Source: RGDT01 sp964630925
GTDB lineage: Bacteria > Planctomycetota > Planctomycetia > Gemmatales > Gemmataceae
Assembly (NCBI GenBank): GCA_964630925.1
Contig: CAZVZK010000027.1
Span: forward strand, 16,635-80,634
DNA: 64,000 bases
Direction: 5' to 3'
In this document: positions 43,377-51,768 of the stretch, piece by piece
How the letters are laid out: every line of letters starts with the position of its first letter
Position numbering within the stretch: the stretch's first letter is position 1
Made by a program: the position numbers and the translations under genes
Notes under the pieces: generated by a model
What the model was told of the DNA's origin: nothing
What the model saw: the letters and a program-made list of their open reading frames with translations, nothing else
The model's database searches: none

Positions 43377-44630
43377 TCACTTCCCCTCGGCCGCCTTGAG
43401 CTTCTTCTCCACGTCCACCTTGCGCTTCACGTCGCGCTTGCTCGTCGTCGCGTACTCCAGGCCCTTCTTCCACGCCGCCACGGCCTCGGCCTTCTCGCCC
43501 AGCGCCATGTGAATGTCGCCCAGGTGGTCGAGGATCTCCAGGTGCTGCCCCTCCGGGTCCCTCACCGCCTCCTGCAACAGCGGCTTCGCTTCCTTCGCCT
43601 TCCCTTGCTTGAACAGCACCCACCCCAGGCTATCCACGTACGACGGGTTGTCCTTGTCGTCCTTCGGCGTCAGGTCCGGGTTCAGCTTCTTGCGGATCTT
43701 CCGCTCCTCCGCGATGGCCCGCCGGATGAGCTTCTCGGCCTCCTGGAGGTTCTTCCCGTTGTCCGCCCAGATGAACCCCAGGTCGTTGTTGTACGTCGGG
43801 TTGTTCGGCTCGCGCTCCAGGAGCGCCTTGAGCTGCTCCGCCGCCTTGTCGATCTGCCCCATGTCCACGTACAGGCCCGACAGCGTGTAGCGGAACTCGT
43901 CCGCCCACTCGTCGCGGACCTCCTTCTCCAACCGGTCGTCCTTCGACACCTTGTCGATCAGCTCGACGTACAGCTTGGCCGCGTCCTCGTGCTGCTCGCC
44001 CTCGCGCAGCACCTGCGCCTTGAGCGAGTGGTGCAGCCAGTTCTTGGGGTCGCGGGCGATCACGTCGTCGATGATCTTCACCGCCCGCTTCACGCCGCCC
44101 TGCCGCGCGATGGCCACGATCATCCGCCGGAACACCGTCTCCTTCAGACGCTCCAGCCCCTCGCTGTCGGGGTCCTCCTCATCGACCTCGATGGCCAGGA
44201 ACTCCTTGCACACCTTCTCGACCTCGGCGTTGCGCCCCGCGTCCAGGTTCACCTGGATGATCCCCAGGTACGCCGTCGCCAGCCCGCGCTCGCTGCCCAT
44301 CTTCGCCGACATCTTTGCGTAGGCCTTGTACAGCGCGATGGCCGCGTCCGTGTGCTTGTGCGACTCGGCGGCCAGGGCCATCAGGAAGGTCGTGTTGCGG
44401 CCCATCCGCGGCGGCGTCTCGCGGGAGAGATCCAGGGCGGCGGCGACCAGCCTCTTGCCGCGGGCCGCGTCGGCCGACAGCTCGGCGAGTTTGCCCAGGA
44501 TCGGCTCGTTGCCGGTGATCGCGTTGAACGACAACACCTCGCGGCTCGCCTCGTCCGGCGTGGGCGGGCCGGCGGCGAAGCTGGCCGACCCGATCAGTGC
44601 CAACGCCAACAGCCCGCGTACCTTGACCAT
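43377..44630 (-). CDS. Exported TPR protein
   Basis: A 417-residue protein starting MVKVRGLLALALIGSASFAA, a standard signal peptide; 24 upstream codons are open but not credible. TPR units cover much of the rest (YTLSGLYVDMGQIDKAAEQL, YVDSLGWVLFKQGKAKEAKP, LGDIHMALGEKAEAVAAWKK). The pattern resembles exported TPR proteins with a YNDLGF-type unit. It should be a periplasmic scaffold; no partner is indicated by neighbours. Confidence 0.85.
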   Translation of the reverse strand: MVKVRGLLALALIGSASFAAGPPTPDEASREVLSFNAITGNEPILGKLAELSADAARGKRLVAAALDLSRETPPRMGRNTTFLMALAAESHKHTDAAIALYKAYAKMSAKMGSERGLATAYLGIIQVNLDAGRNAEVEKVCKEFLAIEVDEEDPDSEGLERLKETVFRRMIVAIARQGGVKRAVKIIDDVIARDPKNWLHHSLKAQVLREGEQHEDAAKLYVELIDKVSKDDRLEKEVRDEWADEFRYTLSGLYVDMGQIDKAAEQLKALLEREPNNPTYNNDLGFIWADNGKNLQEAEKLIRRAIAEERKIRKKLNPDLTPKDDKDNPSYVDSLGWVLFKQGKAKEAKPLLQEAVRDPEGQHLEILDHLGDIHMALGEKAEAVAAWKKGLEYATTSKRDVKRKVDVEKKLKAAEGK

Positions 44631-44888
44631 CGCTTCGCCTCCCTCGGGGCCGCCGATCCTCACGTCCTTGCCTCTCGGGCCCGGCCCGCCCACGCGGGCC
44701 ATCCCCCCATCCTAGCCGAACGGCACTCCCCGTGCCAATGGAAGATCTCAGCCGGCCCCTTGACGCCCGCCGGGGCCCTCCCCTATCATCCCCGTGTCAC
44801 GCCCCCACGGAATGGTTATCGCCTGGTCCATCACGAAGTGTGATGGGGCGAGCCTGGGGCGGGCATTCCCACACAAGGGGACCACCGA

Positions 44889-45434
44889 ATGAAGCTGTCG
44901 CACTTCGCCGCCCTGGCCGTCGCCCTGTTCGTCGGCTCGGCCATCGCCGAGGAGAAGGCCATCAAGTCCGGCCCGCAGGCCGGCGAGGAGCTGGCCGGCC
45001 CGTTCCACCCGCTCAATATCAACGGCAAGTCCGCCGGCAAGAAGTTCTGCCTCTACTGCGCCAACGGCGGCAACCCCGTCGCCATGGTCTTCGCCCGCGA
45101 GGCCTCCGCCGACCTCGAGAAGCTCGTCAAGAAGCTCGACGCCGCCGTCGGCAAGGCCGAGAAGGCCGGCAGCTTCGTCGTGTTCTGCTCGAGCGAGGAC
45201 GGCCTTGAGGCCAAGCTGAAGAAGATGGCCAAGGACGCCGACCTCAAGAAGGTCGTCCTCTCCATCGACAACCCCGCCGGCCCCGAGGGCTACAAGGTCG
45301 CCAAGGAGGCCGAGATCACCGTCGTCCTCTACAAGAACCGGACGTGCGAGCAGAACTTCACCTTCGCCAAGGGCAAGATCACGGACGCCGACATCACCAA
45401 GATCGTCGAGGCCACCGACAAGCTGGTCAAGTGA
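44889..45434 (+). CDS. Secreted thioredoxin-like protein
   Basis: A 181-residue exported protein with signal MKLSHFAALAVALFVGSAIA. The mature part has C54-L-Y-C57, then a pattern of strands and helices (GSFVVFCSSEDGLEAKLKKM, EITVVLYKNRTCEQNFTFAK) compatible with a thioredoxin fold; the CxxC is near the position of a redox site. Family assignment is tentative. A hairpin at 45496 probably ends the transcript. Confidence 0.72.
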   Translation: MKLSHFAALAVALFVGSAIAEEKAIKSGPQAGEELAGPFHPLNINGKSAGKKFCLYCANGGNPVAMVFAREASADLEKLVKKLDAAVGKAEKAGSFVVFCSSEDGLEAKLKKMAKDADLKKVVLSIDNPAGPEGYKVAKEAEITVVLYKNRTCEQNFTFAKGKITDADITKIVEATDKLVK

Positions 45435-45440
45435 CCTTAG

Positions 45441-45576
45441 TAGCTGACAGCCAGCAACAGCCGGCGAACAGCCAGCAACAGCCAGCTTAACAGCCAACAG
45501 CCGGACTCCCCATCAGCGGGAGTCCGGCTGTTCTTGCTTTCGCTTGCTTCCGCTGGCCGTTGCTGGCTGTCAGCTA
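45441..45576. repeat. Nested inverted repeat built on AGCCAGCAACAGCC units
   Basis: Outer arms 45441-45462 and 45555-45576 (TAGCTGACAGCCAGCAAC outward) pair over 22 positions with one mismatch; inner arms form the perfect hairpin at 45496. Between them are short tandem units such as AACAGCCAGCAACAGCC. It lies directly beside an IS remnant. Confidence 0.8.
45496..45532 (+). terminator. Terminator-like hairpin after the thioredoxin-like gene
   Basis: A perfect 15-bp stem (AACAGCCGGACTCCC with its complement) around CATCAGC, followed by CTTGCTTTCGCTTGC. It could stop transcription from the gene ending at 45434 and also forms the core of the nested repeat. Confidence 0.6.
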
Positions 45577-45673
45577 CTCCGGTCAGCTATTCACAGCCCG
45601 CCCTTTTTCCCTCCCCCCCTTGCCCGCCGGGCCGTTCCGCCTATCCGAACGCCCGAATCCGCCGGCCCTGCGT

Positions 45674-46027
45674 GTGGCGACGGAGACGGAGAAGGGGCAC
45701 GGGCGGACGGAGACGCGGGAGCTGGAGACGACGACGGCCCTGACGCTGGGCCGGAAGTGGCCGGGCCTGAAGCGGGGGTTCCGGATAACGCGGACGCGGG
45801 TGGTGAAGGGTGTGACCACGACGGAGGTGCATTACGGGATCACGAGCCTGACGGAGGGGGAGGCGGACGCGAGGCGTCTGCTGGGGCTGGTGCGGGGGCA
45901 CTGGCGGATAGAGAACGGGCTGCACTGGGTGCGCGACGTGACGATGGGCGAGGACGCCTGCCGGGTGCGGCGCGGCAACGCGCCGCAGGTGCTGGCGGCC
46001 TTCAGGAGCCTGGCCGTGTTCCGTTAA
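45674..46027 (+). pseudogene. ISAs1-family transposase remnant (C-terminal part)
   Basis: The frame reads TETEKGHGRTETRELETTTA, then SLTEGEADARRLLGLVRGHW, RIENGLHWVRDVTMGEDAC and RRGNAPQVLAAFR, which are C-terminal signatures of ISAs1-type transposases (the HWxIEN-LHWVRDV block carries the last catalytic Glu). About 118 residues remain out of ~370; the N-terminal DDE part is missing and no start is present. It is a dead relic. Confidence 0.88.
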
Positions 46028-46139
46028 GGCGATGCCCCTTTCCGCAGGGCTGCCCGGCTCTGAGCCCGCTTGACCGGAGATGGACGACTCGGATACAGTC
46101 CGGCCGGCGCAGCGCCGCCACGCCCGAAGAGGAGCCGCC

Positions 46140-48773
46140 ATGAGCCCCGACGCCACCCCGGCCGCCTCCCGGCACGTCTGGGCCGTCCGCATCGCCTGCC
46201 TCGCCCTCCTGCTCGCCGCCCATTTCGCCGCGCGCTGGCAGGTCGCCCGCACACTCACCACCGGTGGCGGGGGGCCGTTGTGGGCGTCCGCATCCCTCTA
46301 CCCCGACGTGTACCGCGTGTCGCTCTCCCTGGCCGAAGGCAGGGGCTATCGCACCATCGCCCTCGGCGGCCCGCCTCTCACCGAAGAAGGCATGCTCGAG
46401 CCCGGGGCGGCGGTCGAGCCGTCCCCCGAGGCCCGGCCTCTGCTCGAGTTCTTCCGCTTCGAGCGACAACGGCTGTCACGCGATCAGCTCGACGCCTACT
46501 GGGCCAGCGCCGACGCCGCCAGCCCCGAGACGGGCAACTACGAGTCGGGCCGTGTCTTCGACCTGTATGCCGTCGCCCTGCTGTGGCGTCTCTTCGGCGT
46601 CTCGTGGCCTGTCTTCTTCGCCTTCTGCGCGGCGTCCAGCACCGCCTGCTGCCTCGCCGCCGTCCTCATCGCCTGGAGGCTGTCGTACAGCTGGCTGGCC
46701 GGCCTCGCCGCCGGGGCGCTCTTCGCCGTCTCGCCCTTCGAGACCCTCTTCGCCATCCGCACCGTCCGCGACATCTCGCCGCTCTGGGCGGCCACGTTCT
46801 CCTTCGCCGTGTTCGTCCTGTGCGTCGAACGCTTCAAATCGGCATGGGCCAACGGCCTCGCCGCCTTCGCCCTCGGGGCCGTCGCCCTCGCCGGCAAGGG
46901 CTGGCGCTCCGACGCCATGCTCCTCGCGCCGATCCTGTTCGCCGCCCTGGCCGTCACCGCGTGGCGGGCGCGGGGCTGGCTCGCCTCCCTCTCCGCTTGC
47001 GGGCTGTACGCCCTGGGGGCGTCGGCGGTCCTGCTCGTCCTCTCGCTGATCGCACCGCCCCCCCCCGGGTCAAACAGCACCTCGTTCCACGTCGCGTACT
47101 ACGGCTACTCCGCCCGCGCCAACGTCCTCGGGGTCGAGAACAGCCTGCGGGTCGCCCGCTGCGACCTCGACACCTATTACCGCGTCCGCGAGCGTCACCT
47201 GGCCGACGGCCTGCCCGGCAGGCCGCCGCGCATCTACGGCCCCGGCTACGGCGAGCTGTGCCGGGCCATGTACCTCGACGCCCTGCCGTACCACGCCCAC
47301 GTCTACGCCCGCGCGTTCCCCTGGTTCTACTGGCAGGCGCACTCCGCCCTCCCCGCCGAGGGGCTGGTGCAGGGCGAGGACGTGGGCCTCGCCCGCTCCG
47401 GCCAGCACCCCCGGCTCCGAGTCGTGTACGGCTGGTGCATGGGGCCGCTCACCGCCGCCCTGCCGGCGCTGTTCGTCCTCGGCGCGGCCGCCCTCTTCCT
47501 CGCGGGGTACGAGAGGGCACGCGGCGGCTGGCTCCTGCTGTTCTCAGGCTACTACGCCCTGATCCTCCTGGCCGTCCTGCCCGAGCGCAAGCACGCCGGG
47601 CAGCTCCTCCTGCCGCTGTACGTGTTCGCCGGCCTCGGCGTCGCCGCCCTGGCCCGGCTCGCCCGCGCCGCATGGGAACGTGACCTCCCCGCCCCCGACG
47701 CCTCCGGCCTGCGCTGGGCCGTCGGGTCGGCCGCCGCCGCGCTGGCCCTGTGGCTGGGGGCGTGCGTGGTGACGTACCCGATCAGCCGGGCGGAGCGGCA
47801 GAAGATGCTGGCGGATGTCCGCGAACGCGCCGCCGAGGGCGAGGACGCCTCCGCCCACCTCGCCGGGCCGCGCTGGTTCTCGGCCAGGGACACCGGGCGG
47901 GCGACGGGCTACCTCCTGACCGTGCAGGCGGAGACGGGCGGCGGCCTGCTGCTCTGCCGCGTCGCCCGTCCGCACGTCGGGAGCGTGCCGGGCCGCGACC
48001 ACGTCACCCGTCACCGGCTGCACGCGGGGCGGCAGAGCTTTTGCGTCTGCCTGCCGTCCGACGAGGACGGCGACCCGCGGGCTATGGCCTGCTCGGTGCG
48101 GCTGCCGGAGGGGGCGCGCTTCCTCTCGTGCGTCAAGTTCCGCCCGGCCCCCGGAAGGCTGGCGGGCCTGGCCACGCTCTTCACCGAGGATGACGCCCAC
48201 CCCGGCCCGCCGCTGGTGGGGACGACGCTGGCCGCCGACCTAATCGGCGGGTGCGGGCCTTCCGACATCCGCTACGAGGCGGAGGCGTGTGCGTTCGCTC
48301 CGTCCGGGCTGCCGCTGGAGGGTGCGTTGTCCATGCGCCCCGCCGCGACGACAGAGGTGGATCTGGCCCGGTTGGAGGGTGAGGACGCGGAGATCGCGGC
48401 TGGGCCGTCCGGGGCGACGGTCACCGCCCGCCCCTACACGATGGGCCACGCCCTGGCCCCGGTGTTCGAGGCGCCGCACGACGGGGATTACCTCTTCGAG
48501 GCGCGCTACCGCCGTGGGACGAGCGCGGCCCACCTGGTGTTGCGGCCGCAGGCGGACGGCCCCGCCCCGCAGGCCGTGACGTGGGCGGGGCCGCGCGAGG
48601 GGCAGATGCGCACGCTGTGCGTGCTGGCCCGGCTACGCCGCGGGGAGAGGGTGCGGGCGGTGATCGTCTCCCTGGACAACCTGTCATCGTGTCCGGCGTC
48701 CTTCACCGTCGAGGCGTTGCGAGTGGTGGCGGTGCCCGCCGAGCTGGCGCGCCTGGCCGCGCCCGGCCGGTGA
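46140..48773 (+). CDS. Large polytopic membrane protein, possible GT-C glycosyltransferase
   Basis: An 877-residue protein with about 10-12 membrane spans in the first ~530 residues (VRIACLALLLAAHFAARW, VFFAFCAASSTACCLAAVLI, LFVLGAAALFLAGYERARG, LLLPLYVFAGLGVAALARLA) and a soluble C-terminal part of ~340 residues that looks beta-rich. The early segment LWASASLYPDVYRVSLSLAE and the layout are reminiscent of ArnT/PMT-type GT-C enzymes, which use lipid-linked sugars, but no decisive motif was found. ATG at 46140 is preceded by GGAG. It is probably an inner-membrane envelope protein, alone on its transcript. Confidence 0.75.
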   Translation: MSPDATPAASRHVWAVRIACLALLLAAHFAARWQVARTLTTGGGGPLWASASLYPDVYRVSLSLAEGRGYRTIALGGPPLTEEGMLEPGAAVEPSPEARPLLEFFRFERQRLSRDQLDAYWASADAASPETGNYESGRVFDLYAVALLWRLFGVSWPVFFAFCAASSTACCLAAVLIAWRLSYSWLAGLAAGALFAVSPFETLFAIRTVRDISPLWAATFSFAVFVLCVERFKSAWANGLAAFALGAVALAGKGWRSDAMLLAPILFAALAVTAWRARGWLASLSACGLYALGASAVLLVLSLIAPPPPGSNSTSFHVAYYGYSARANVLGVENSLRVARCDLDTYYRVRERHLADGLPGRPPRIYGPGYGELCRAMYLDALPYHAHVYARAFPWFYWQAHSALPAEGLVQGEDVGLARSGQHPRLRVVYGWCMGPLTAALPALFVLGAAALFLAGYERARGGWLLLFSGYYALILLAVLPERKHAGQLLLPLYVFAGLGVAALARLARAAWERDLPAPDASGLRWAVGSAAAALALWLGACVVTYPISRAERQKMLADVRERAAEGEDASAHLAGPRWFSARDTGRATGYLLTVQAETGGGLLLCRVARPHVGSVPGRDHVTRHRLHAGRQSFCVCLPSDEDGDPRAMACSVRLPEGARFLSCVKFRPAPGRLAGLATLFTEDDAHPGPPLVGTTLAADLIGGCGPSDIRYEAEACAFAPSGLPLEGALSMRPAATTEVDLARLEGEDAEIAAGPSGATVTARPYTMGHALAPVFEAPHDGDYLFEARYRRGTSAAHLVLRPQADGPAPQAVTWAGPREGQMRTLCVLARLRRGERVRAVIVSLDNLSSCPASFTVEALRVVAVPAELARLAAPGR

Positions 48774-49168
48774 CGGCGGTTCACCACCGCTGCTGGCCGT
48801 TGTGGAGGCGAGGACTGAAGCGGGTGAAACCGTCAGCCAGGATGAGGCGTGGTGTGACGCGTCTGTCATCAACTTGCGTTGCATTTCAGACCCCCAGTCA
48901 AACAACACCCACCCCCGGAAACGCATCCGCGCCCCCGAAGTCACCTGCCCACTCCTTGGAGTCACATGTCCACTTTTCGGAGAAGTGAGCAGGTGACTCG
49001 GCATCATTGGACGCCTTGTGCCGCTGACTGGCGGTGAGTGCGCGAGTCACCGGGCCACATGCCCACTTCGCGCACCCCATCAACCATACGGGGCCGCCAG
49101 GCCGGTTGCCACGCACCATCACTCTCGGCGAACCAGCAACCCACAGGTCACGCCGGAATGGAGTGAGG
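48774..49168. other. Repeat-bearing intergenic region
   Basis: No gene is evident. From about 48939 to 49070 it carries four copies of a 17-base unit related to GAGTCACMTGCCCACTT, in both orientations (48939, 48959, 48984 reverse, 49044), some pairing into hairpins. The segment TTGCGTTGCA at about 48880 also occurs beside the related repeat at 51521. Confidence 0.6.
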
Positions 49169-51205
49169 TCAGACGGAGAAAAGGATGCGTGGCGTGCCGA
49201 ACCGCTCCAGCAGGCGGGCGCGGCCCTCCGGGGTAAGGCCCGTCGATTCGTGTTCGAAACTGAGGCTTCCCAGGCCCTGCAATTCGGGCGACTCGGTGAG
49301 GGCGCGCACGGCCTCCTCCCCGATCTCGTTTCCGGCAATGTGGAGCGACCTGAGCGGCCTGACAATGGGGGCACGCGCCAGCATGGCGATCCCGACGTCC
49401 GTCAGGCCGCAGGAGCCGAGGGATAGGCTGCGGAGCGAGGGCTGCTCGGGGGCGGCGGCAATGGCCGCGGCGCCCGCATCGCCGAGTGGGTTACTGGCCA
49501 AGATCAGGTAAGTCACCCCGGCCAGACCGGGGGAGGACATCAGGGTACCAGCCCCCGTCGGGCCGATGCCGTTCTCCCCGAGAAGGAGCTCACGCAATCC
49601 CGGCAACGTTGCCCCGGCGAGGGCCGCTGCCCCGTCGTCGCCGATGATGTGCCCGTACAGTTGGAGCGTCTTCAGCCGCCTCAGATACGGCGAAGAGGCG
49701 ATGGCGCGGGCACCCGCCGGCCCGAGCGGCGTGACCGTGCCCCCCAGGTTGCACAGGTCGAGCGTCTCCAGCCCGGACAATTGCGGCAACCCGAGGATCG
49801 CCTCCAGCGCCGCTCCCTCCAACGGACACGCCCCGAGCATGAGGCTCTTCAGCGTGTCGCGTTCATCGCGGAGGAACTCACCCGGATCGTGCAGCCCGCC
49901 GACCTGGGCATCCGGCAGGTACAGGGCGGCCAGACGACGCAGTGAGGCCGAGGTCAGCAGCGCGATCAACCCCGGCACCGTGATCGGGTTCTCGCCGAGC
50001 CCGAGGGTCTCAAGCCCTGTGATCGGACAGGCGCCCAACGCAGCCGCGCCGGCGTCGCTGATGCCATTCCTGCCGAGATGGAGCTCCTTCAGCCGCCCGA
50101 ACCGGGCGGGCCGCGCGAACGCGGCGGCCCCGCCGTCCCCGATGCCGCCGCCCATCAACAACAGTTTCTCGACCCCGACGGCGTTCGGTGAGGCGGCCAA
50201 TCGGGCGGCCCCTTCCGGGCCGACAGGGTTGTCGTTCAGGCACAGCTCGCGGACGTTCGCCAGCCAGCCGGCATCCGCCAGGGCAGCGACCCCCACCTGC
50301 CCCATCCCGACACGATCGAGGTACAGCCGGGTGAGTCGAGTAAAGCCCGAGGAGGCCAGAACGGAAACGCCCTCATCGCCGAACGGATTGCCACCCAGCT
50401 CAAGATCCTCCAGGCCCGCGGGCAAGGCAGCGGCGAGGGCCCGCACCCCGGCGGGGCCGATCACGTTGCCCCCAAGTCGAAGGCTCCGCAGCCCACGCGG
50501 TAGGACGGCGGCCAGGGCGGCCGCCCCCACGTCTCCGATCCCGCTGGACGGCAGCCACAGCTCCGCCAGGCCATCGAGTACGCCAGAGCCCGCGAGGGCG
50601 GCGAGGCCATCGTCCCCGATACCCTGATAATCCAGGCGGAGGACGGTCAGGTGCTTGAGCCCAGCCTCCGCCAGCACCTTCGCCCCTTCCGGCCCGAGCA
50701 CCGCCGGCGAGGGCACGAGGGCGGGGCGGAATCGCAGCCGTCGAAGACGCCAGAAGGCCGGCAGGCCGGCGAGGGCCTTCAAGTTCGCGGCGTCGGCATC
50801 GTGGAAGGTCGCGTGAATGAGCGGCGACCGACCGAGCGCCTCCGCGTCGGCCACGAAGTTCGCGGCCGACGTGTTGACCCCGACGACGAAGCCACGCTCA
50901 ACCTTCGCCGCGGTTCCCGCGGGTGGGTAGCCTCGCATGATCAGTTGCCCCGCCCAGTCACCCAGCCCTACGACCCGCCCAAGCCCGTGCCTCCTCACCA
51001 TCTCCTCGCGCCGCGCGGCCACCTCCGCCCGCGCCGGATCGCCCTCCGCCAGTCGGGCCAGCGTCACGTCGAGCCGGATGAATTCGCCACGCAGCCGCCC
51101 CGCCTCATCCCCGTGCGCCTCCAGCCACCCCGCGCAGTCGAGGCGCGGCTCGTCGTCCTCCGGGTTGTCGAGGACGGCACGCAGCATCGCGTCGTGATTT
51201 ATCAT
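49169..51205 (-). CDS. TIGR02996-domain leucine-rich-repeat protein
   Basis: A 678-residue protein beginning with the planctomycete repeat-companion domain (MINHDAMLRAVLDNPEDDEP, then RLDCAGWLEAHGDEAGRLRG) and continuing with RI-type leucine-rich repeats from about residue 150 to the end (for example GLRSLRLGGNVIGPAGVRAL and GLETLGLGENPITVPGLIAL). ATG at 51203 is chosen because GGAGG precedes it by 8 bases and the family N-terminus starts there. It should mediate protein binding. No signal peptide is visible, so it is likely cytoplasmic. Function unknown. Confidence 0.9.
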   Translation of the reverse strand: MINHDAMLRAVLDNPEDDEPRLDCAGWLEAHGDEAGRLRGEFIRLDVTLARLAEGDPARAEVAARREEMVRRHGLGRVVGLGDWAGQLIMRGYPPAGTAAKVERGFVVGVNTSAANFVADAEALGRSPLIHATFHDADAANLKALAGLPAFWRLRRLRFRPALVPSPAVLGPEGAKVLAEAGLKHLTVLRLDYQGIGDDGLAALAGSGVLDGLAELWLPSSGIGDVGAAALAAVLPRGLRSLRLGGNVIGPAGVRALAAALPAGLEDLELGGNPFGDEGVSVLASSGFTRLTRLYLDRVGMGQVGVAALADAGWLANVRELCLNDNPVGPEGAARLAASPNAVGVEKLLLMGGGIGDGGAAAFARPARFGRLKELHLGRNGISDAGAAALGACPITGLETLGLGENPITVPGLIALLTSASLRRLAALYLPDAQVGGLHDPGEFLRDERDTLKSLMLGACPLEGAALEAILGLPQLSGLETLDLCNLGGTVTPLGPAGARAIASSPYLRRLKTLQLYGHIIGDDGAAALAGATLPGLRELLLGENGIGPTGAGTLMSSPGLAGVTYLILASNPLGDAGAAAIAAAPEQPSLRSLSLGSCGLTDVGIAMLARAPIVRPLRSLHIAGNEIGEEAVRALTESPELQGLGSLSFEHESTGLTPEGRARLLERFGTPRILFSV

Positions 51206-51329
51206 CAGGCGGCCTCCTTCTCCCATGTCAACTGCCAACTCTAGCGGCCCACCGTCGAGCCTGCAATCTGTCTCCGCCACTACCCCGTATCATGCCCCTC
51301 AGACACCTCACCACCGATGGCGTACGCTC

Positions 51330-51614
51330 ATGGCGTCGGGCACGCACCTCAAGGCCGGCCTGGGCGTCGGCCTTCTGATCGCCGGCGCCGCCCTGGCCGC
51401 CGGGCCACCTACGCCGCCCCCTCCCCCACGCGCCCTCGTGGCCGCCTTCTTCCCCGAAGGCCCCTGCGTCGTCGGCGGGCGTTTGTACTACGTCGATTAC
51501 GCCGCCCACGGCCGGCGCCAGAGTCACATGCCCACTTGGGGGCAAAGTGGGCAGGTGACTCGGCGGAGTGGGCGGGTGACTCCGGGGCGGGATTTGCGTT
51601 GCAGGGGGGTGTGA
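51330..51614 (+). pseudogene. Truncated N-terminus of an SMP-30/gluconolactonase-like exported protein
   Basis: The frame opens with a normal signal peptide (HLKAGLGVGLLIAGAALAAG) and continues AAFFPEGPCVVGGRLYYVDY, which resembles the first strand of SMP-30/gluconolactonase proteins (FPEGP-x-G-x-LYxVDY). After AAHGRR the homology-like part stops exactly where a GAGTCAC repeat begins (51521), and the rest of the frame is repeat translation. The missing ~250 residues are not found downstream. A gene broken by repeat insertion or deletion is the simplest reading. Confidence 0.6.
51521..51582. repeat. GAGTCAC-type palindromic repeat
   Basis: GAGTCACATGCCCACTT at 51521 pairs with AAGTGGGCAGGTGACTC at 51545, followed by a further copy AGTGGGCGGGTGACTC at 51567. 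The same unit occurs four times near 49 kb. It replaces the body of the truncated gene at 51330. Confidence 0.8.
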
Positions 51615-51615
51615 G

Positions 51616-51724
51616 GAGACTGCTGAATAACCCCCTCGACTCGACGTAAGTCAGTAAAGTTCGTGTCCCGCGAGGACGACTTTTACGGACTTACGTCGAC
51701 GAAACCGAGTTTTTCAGCAGTCTC
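51616..51724. mobile_element. MITE-like element of about 109 bp
   Basis: The ends are GAGACTGCTGAAWAAC inward on both sides, and the terminal ~45 bases pair with several mismatches, including CGACGTAAGTC. The centre is a further imperfect palindrome (TCGTGTCCCGCGAGGACGA). There is no coding capacity. GACTGCTGAAAAA-type ends are known from several IS families, so a non-autonomous relic is likely; no target-site duplication could be seen. Confidence 0.6.
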
Positions 51725-51768
51725 GTGAGGGGGGGGCAATGCAATGGCCCGACCACCTCTCCCCGCCT

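Noticed and set aside
51521..51724. Possible CRISPR-like array of short repeats
   Set aside because: Units are in both orientations, unevenly spaced, with no regular spacers and no cas genes.
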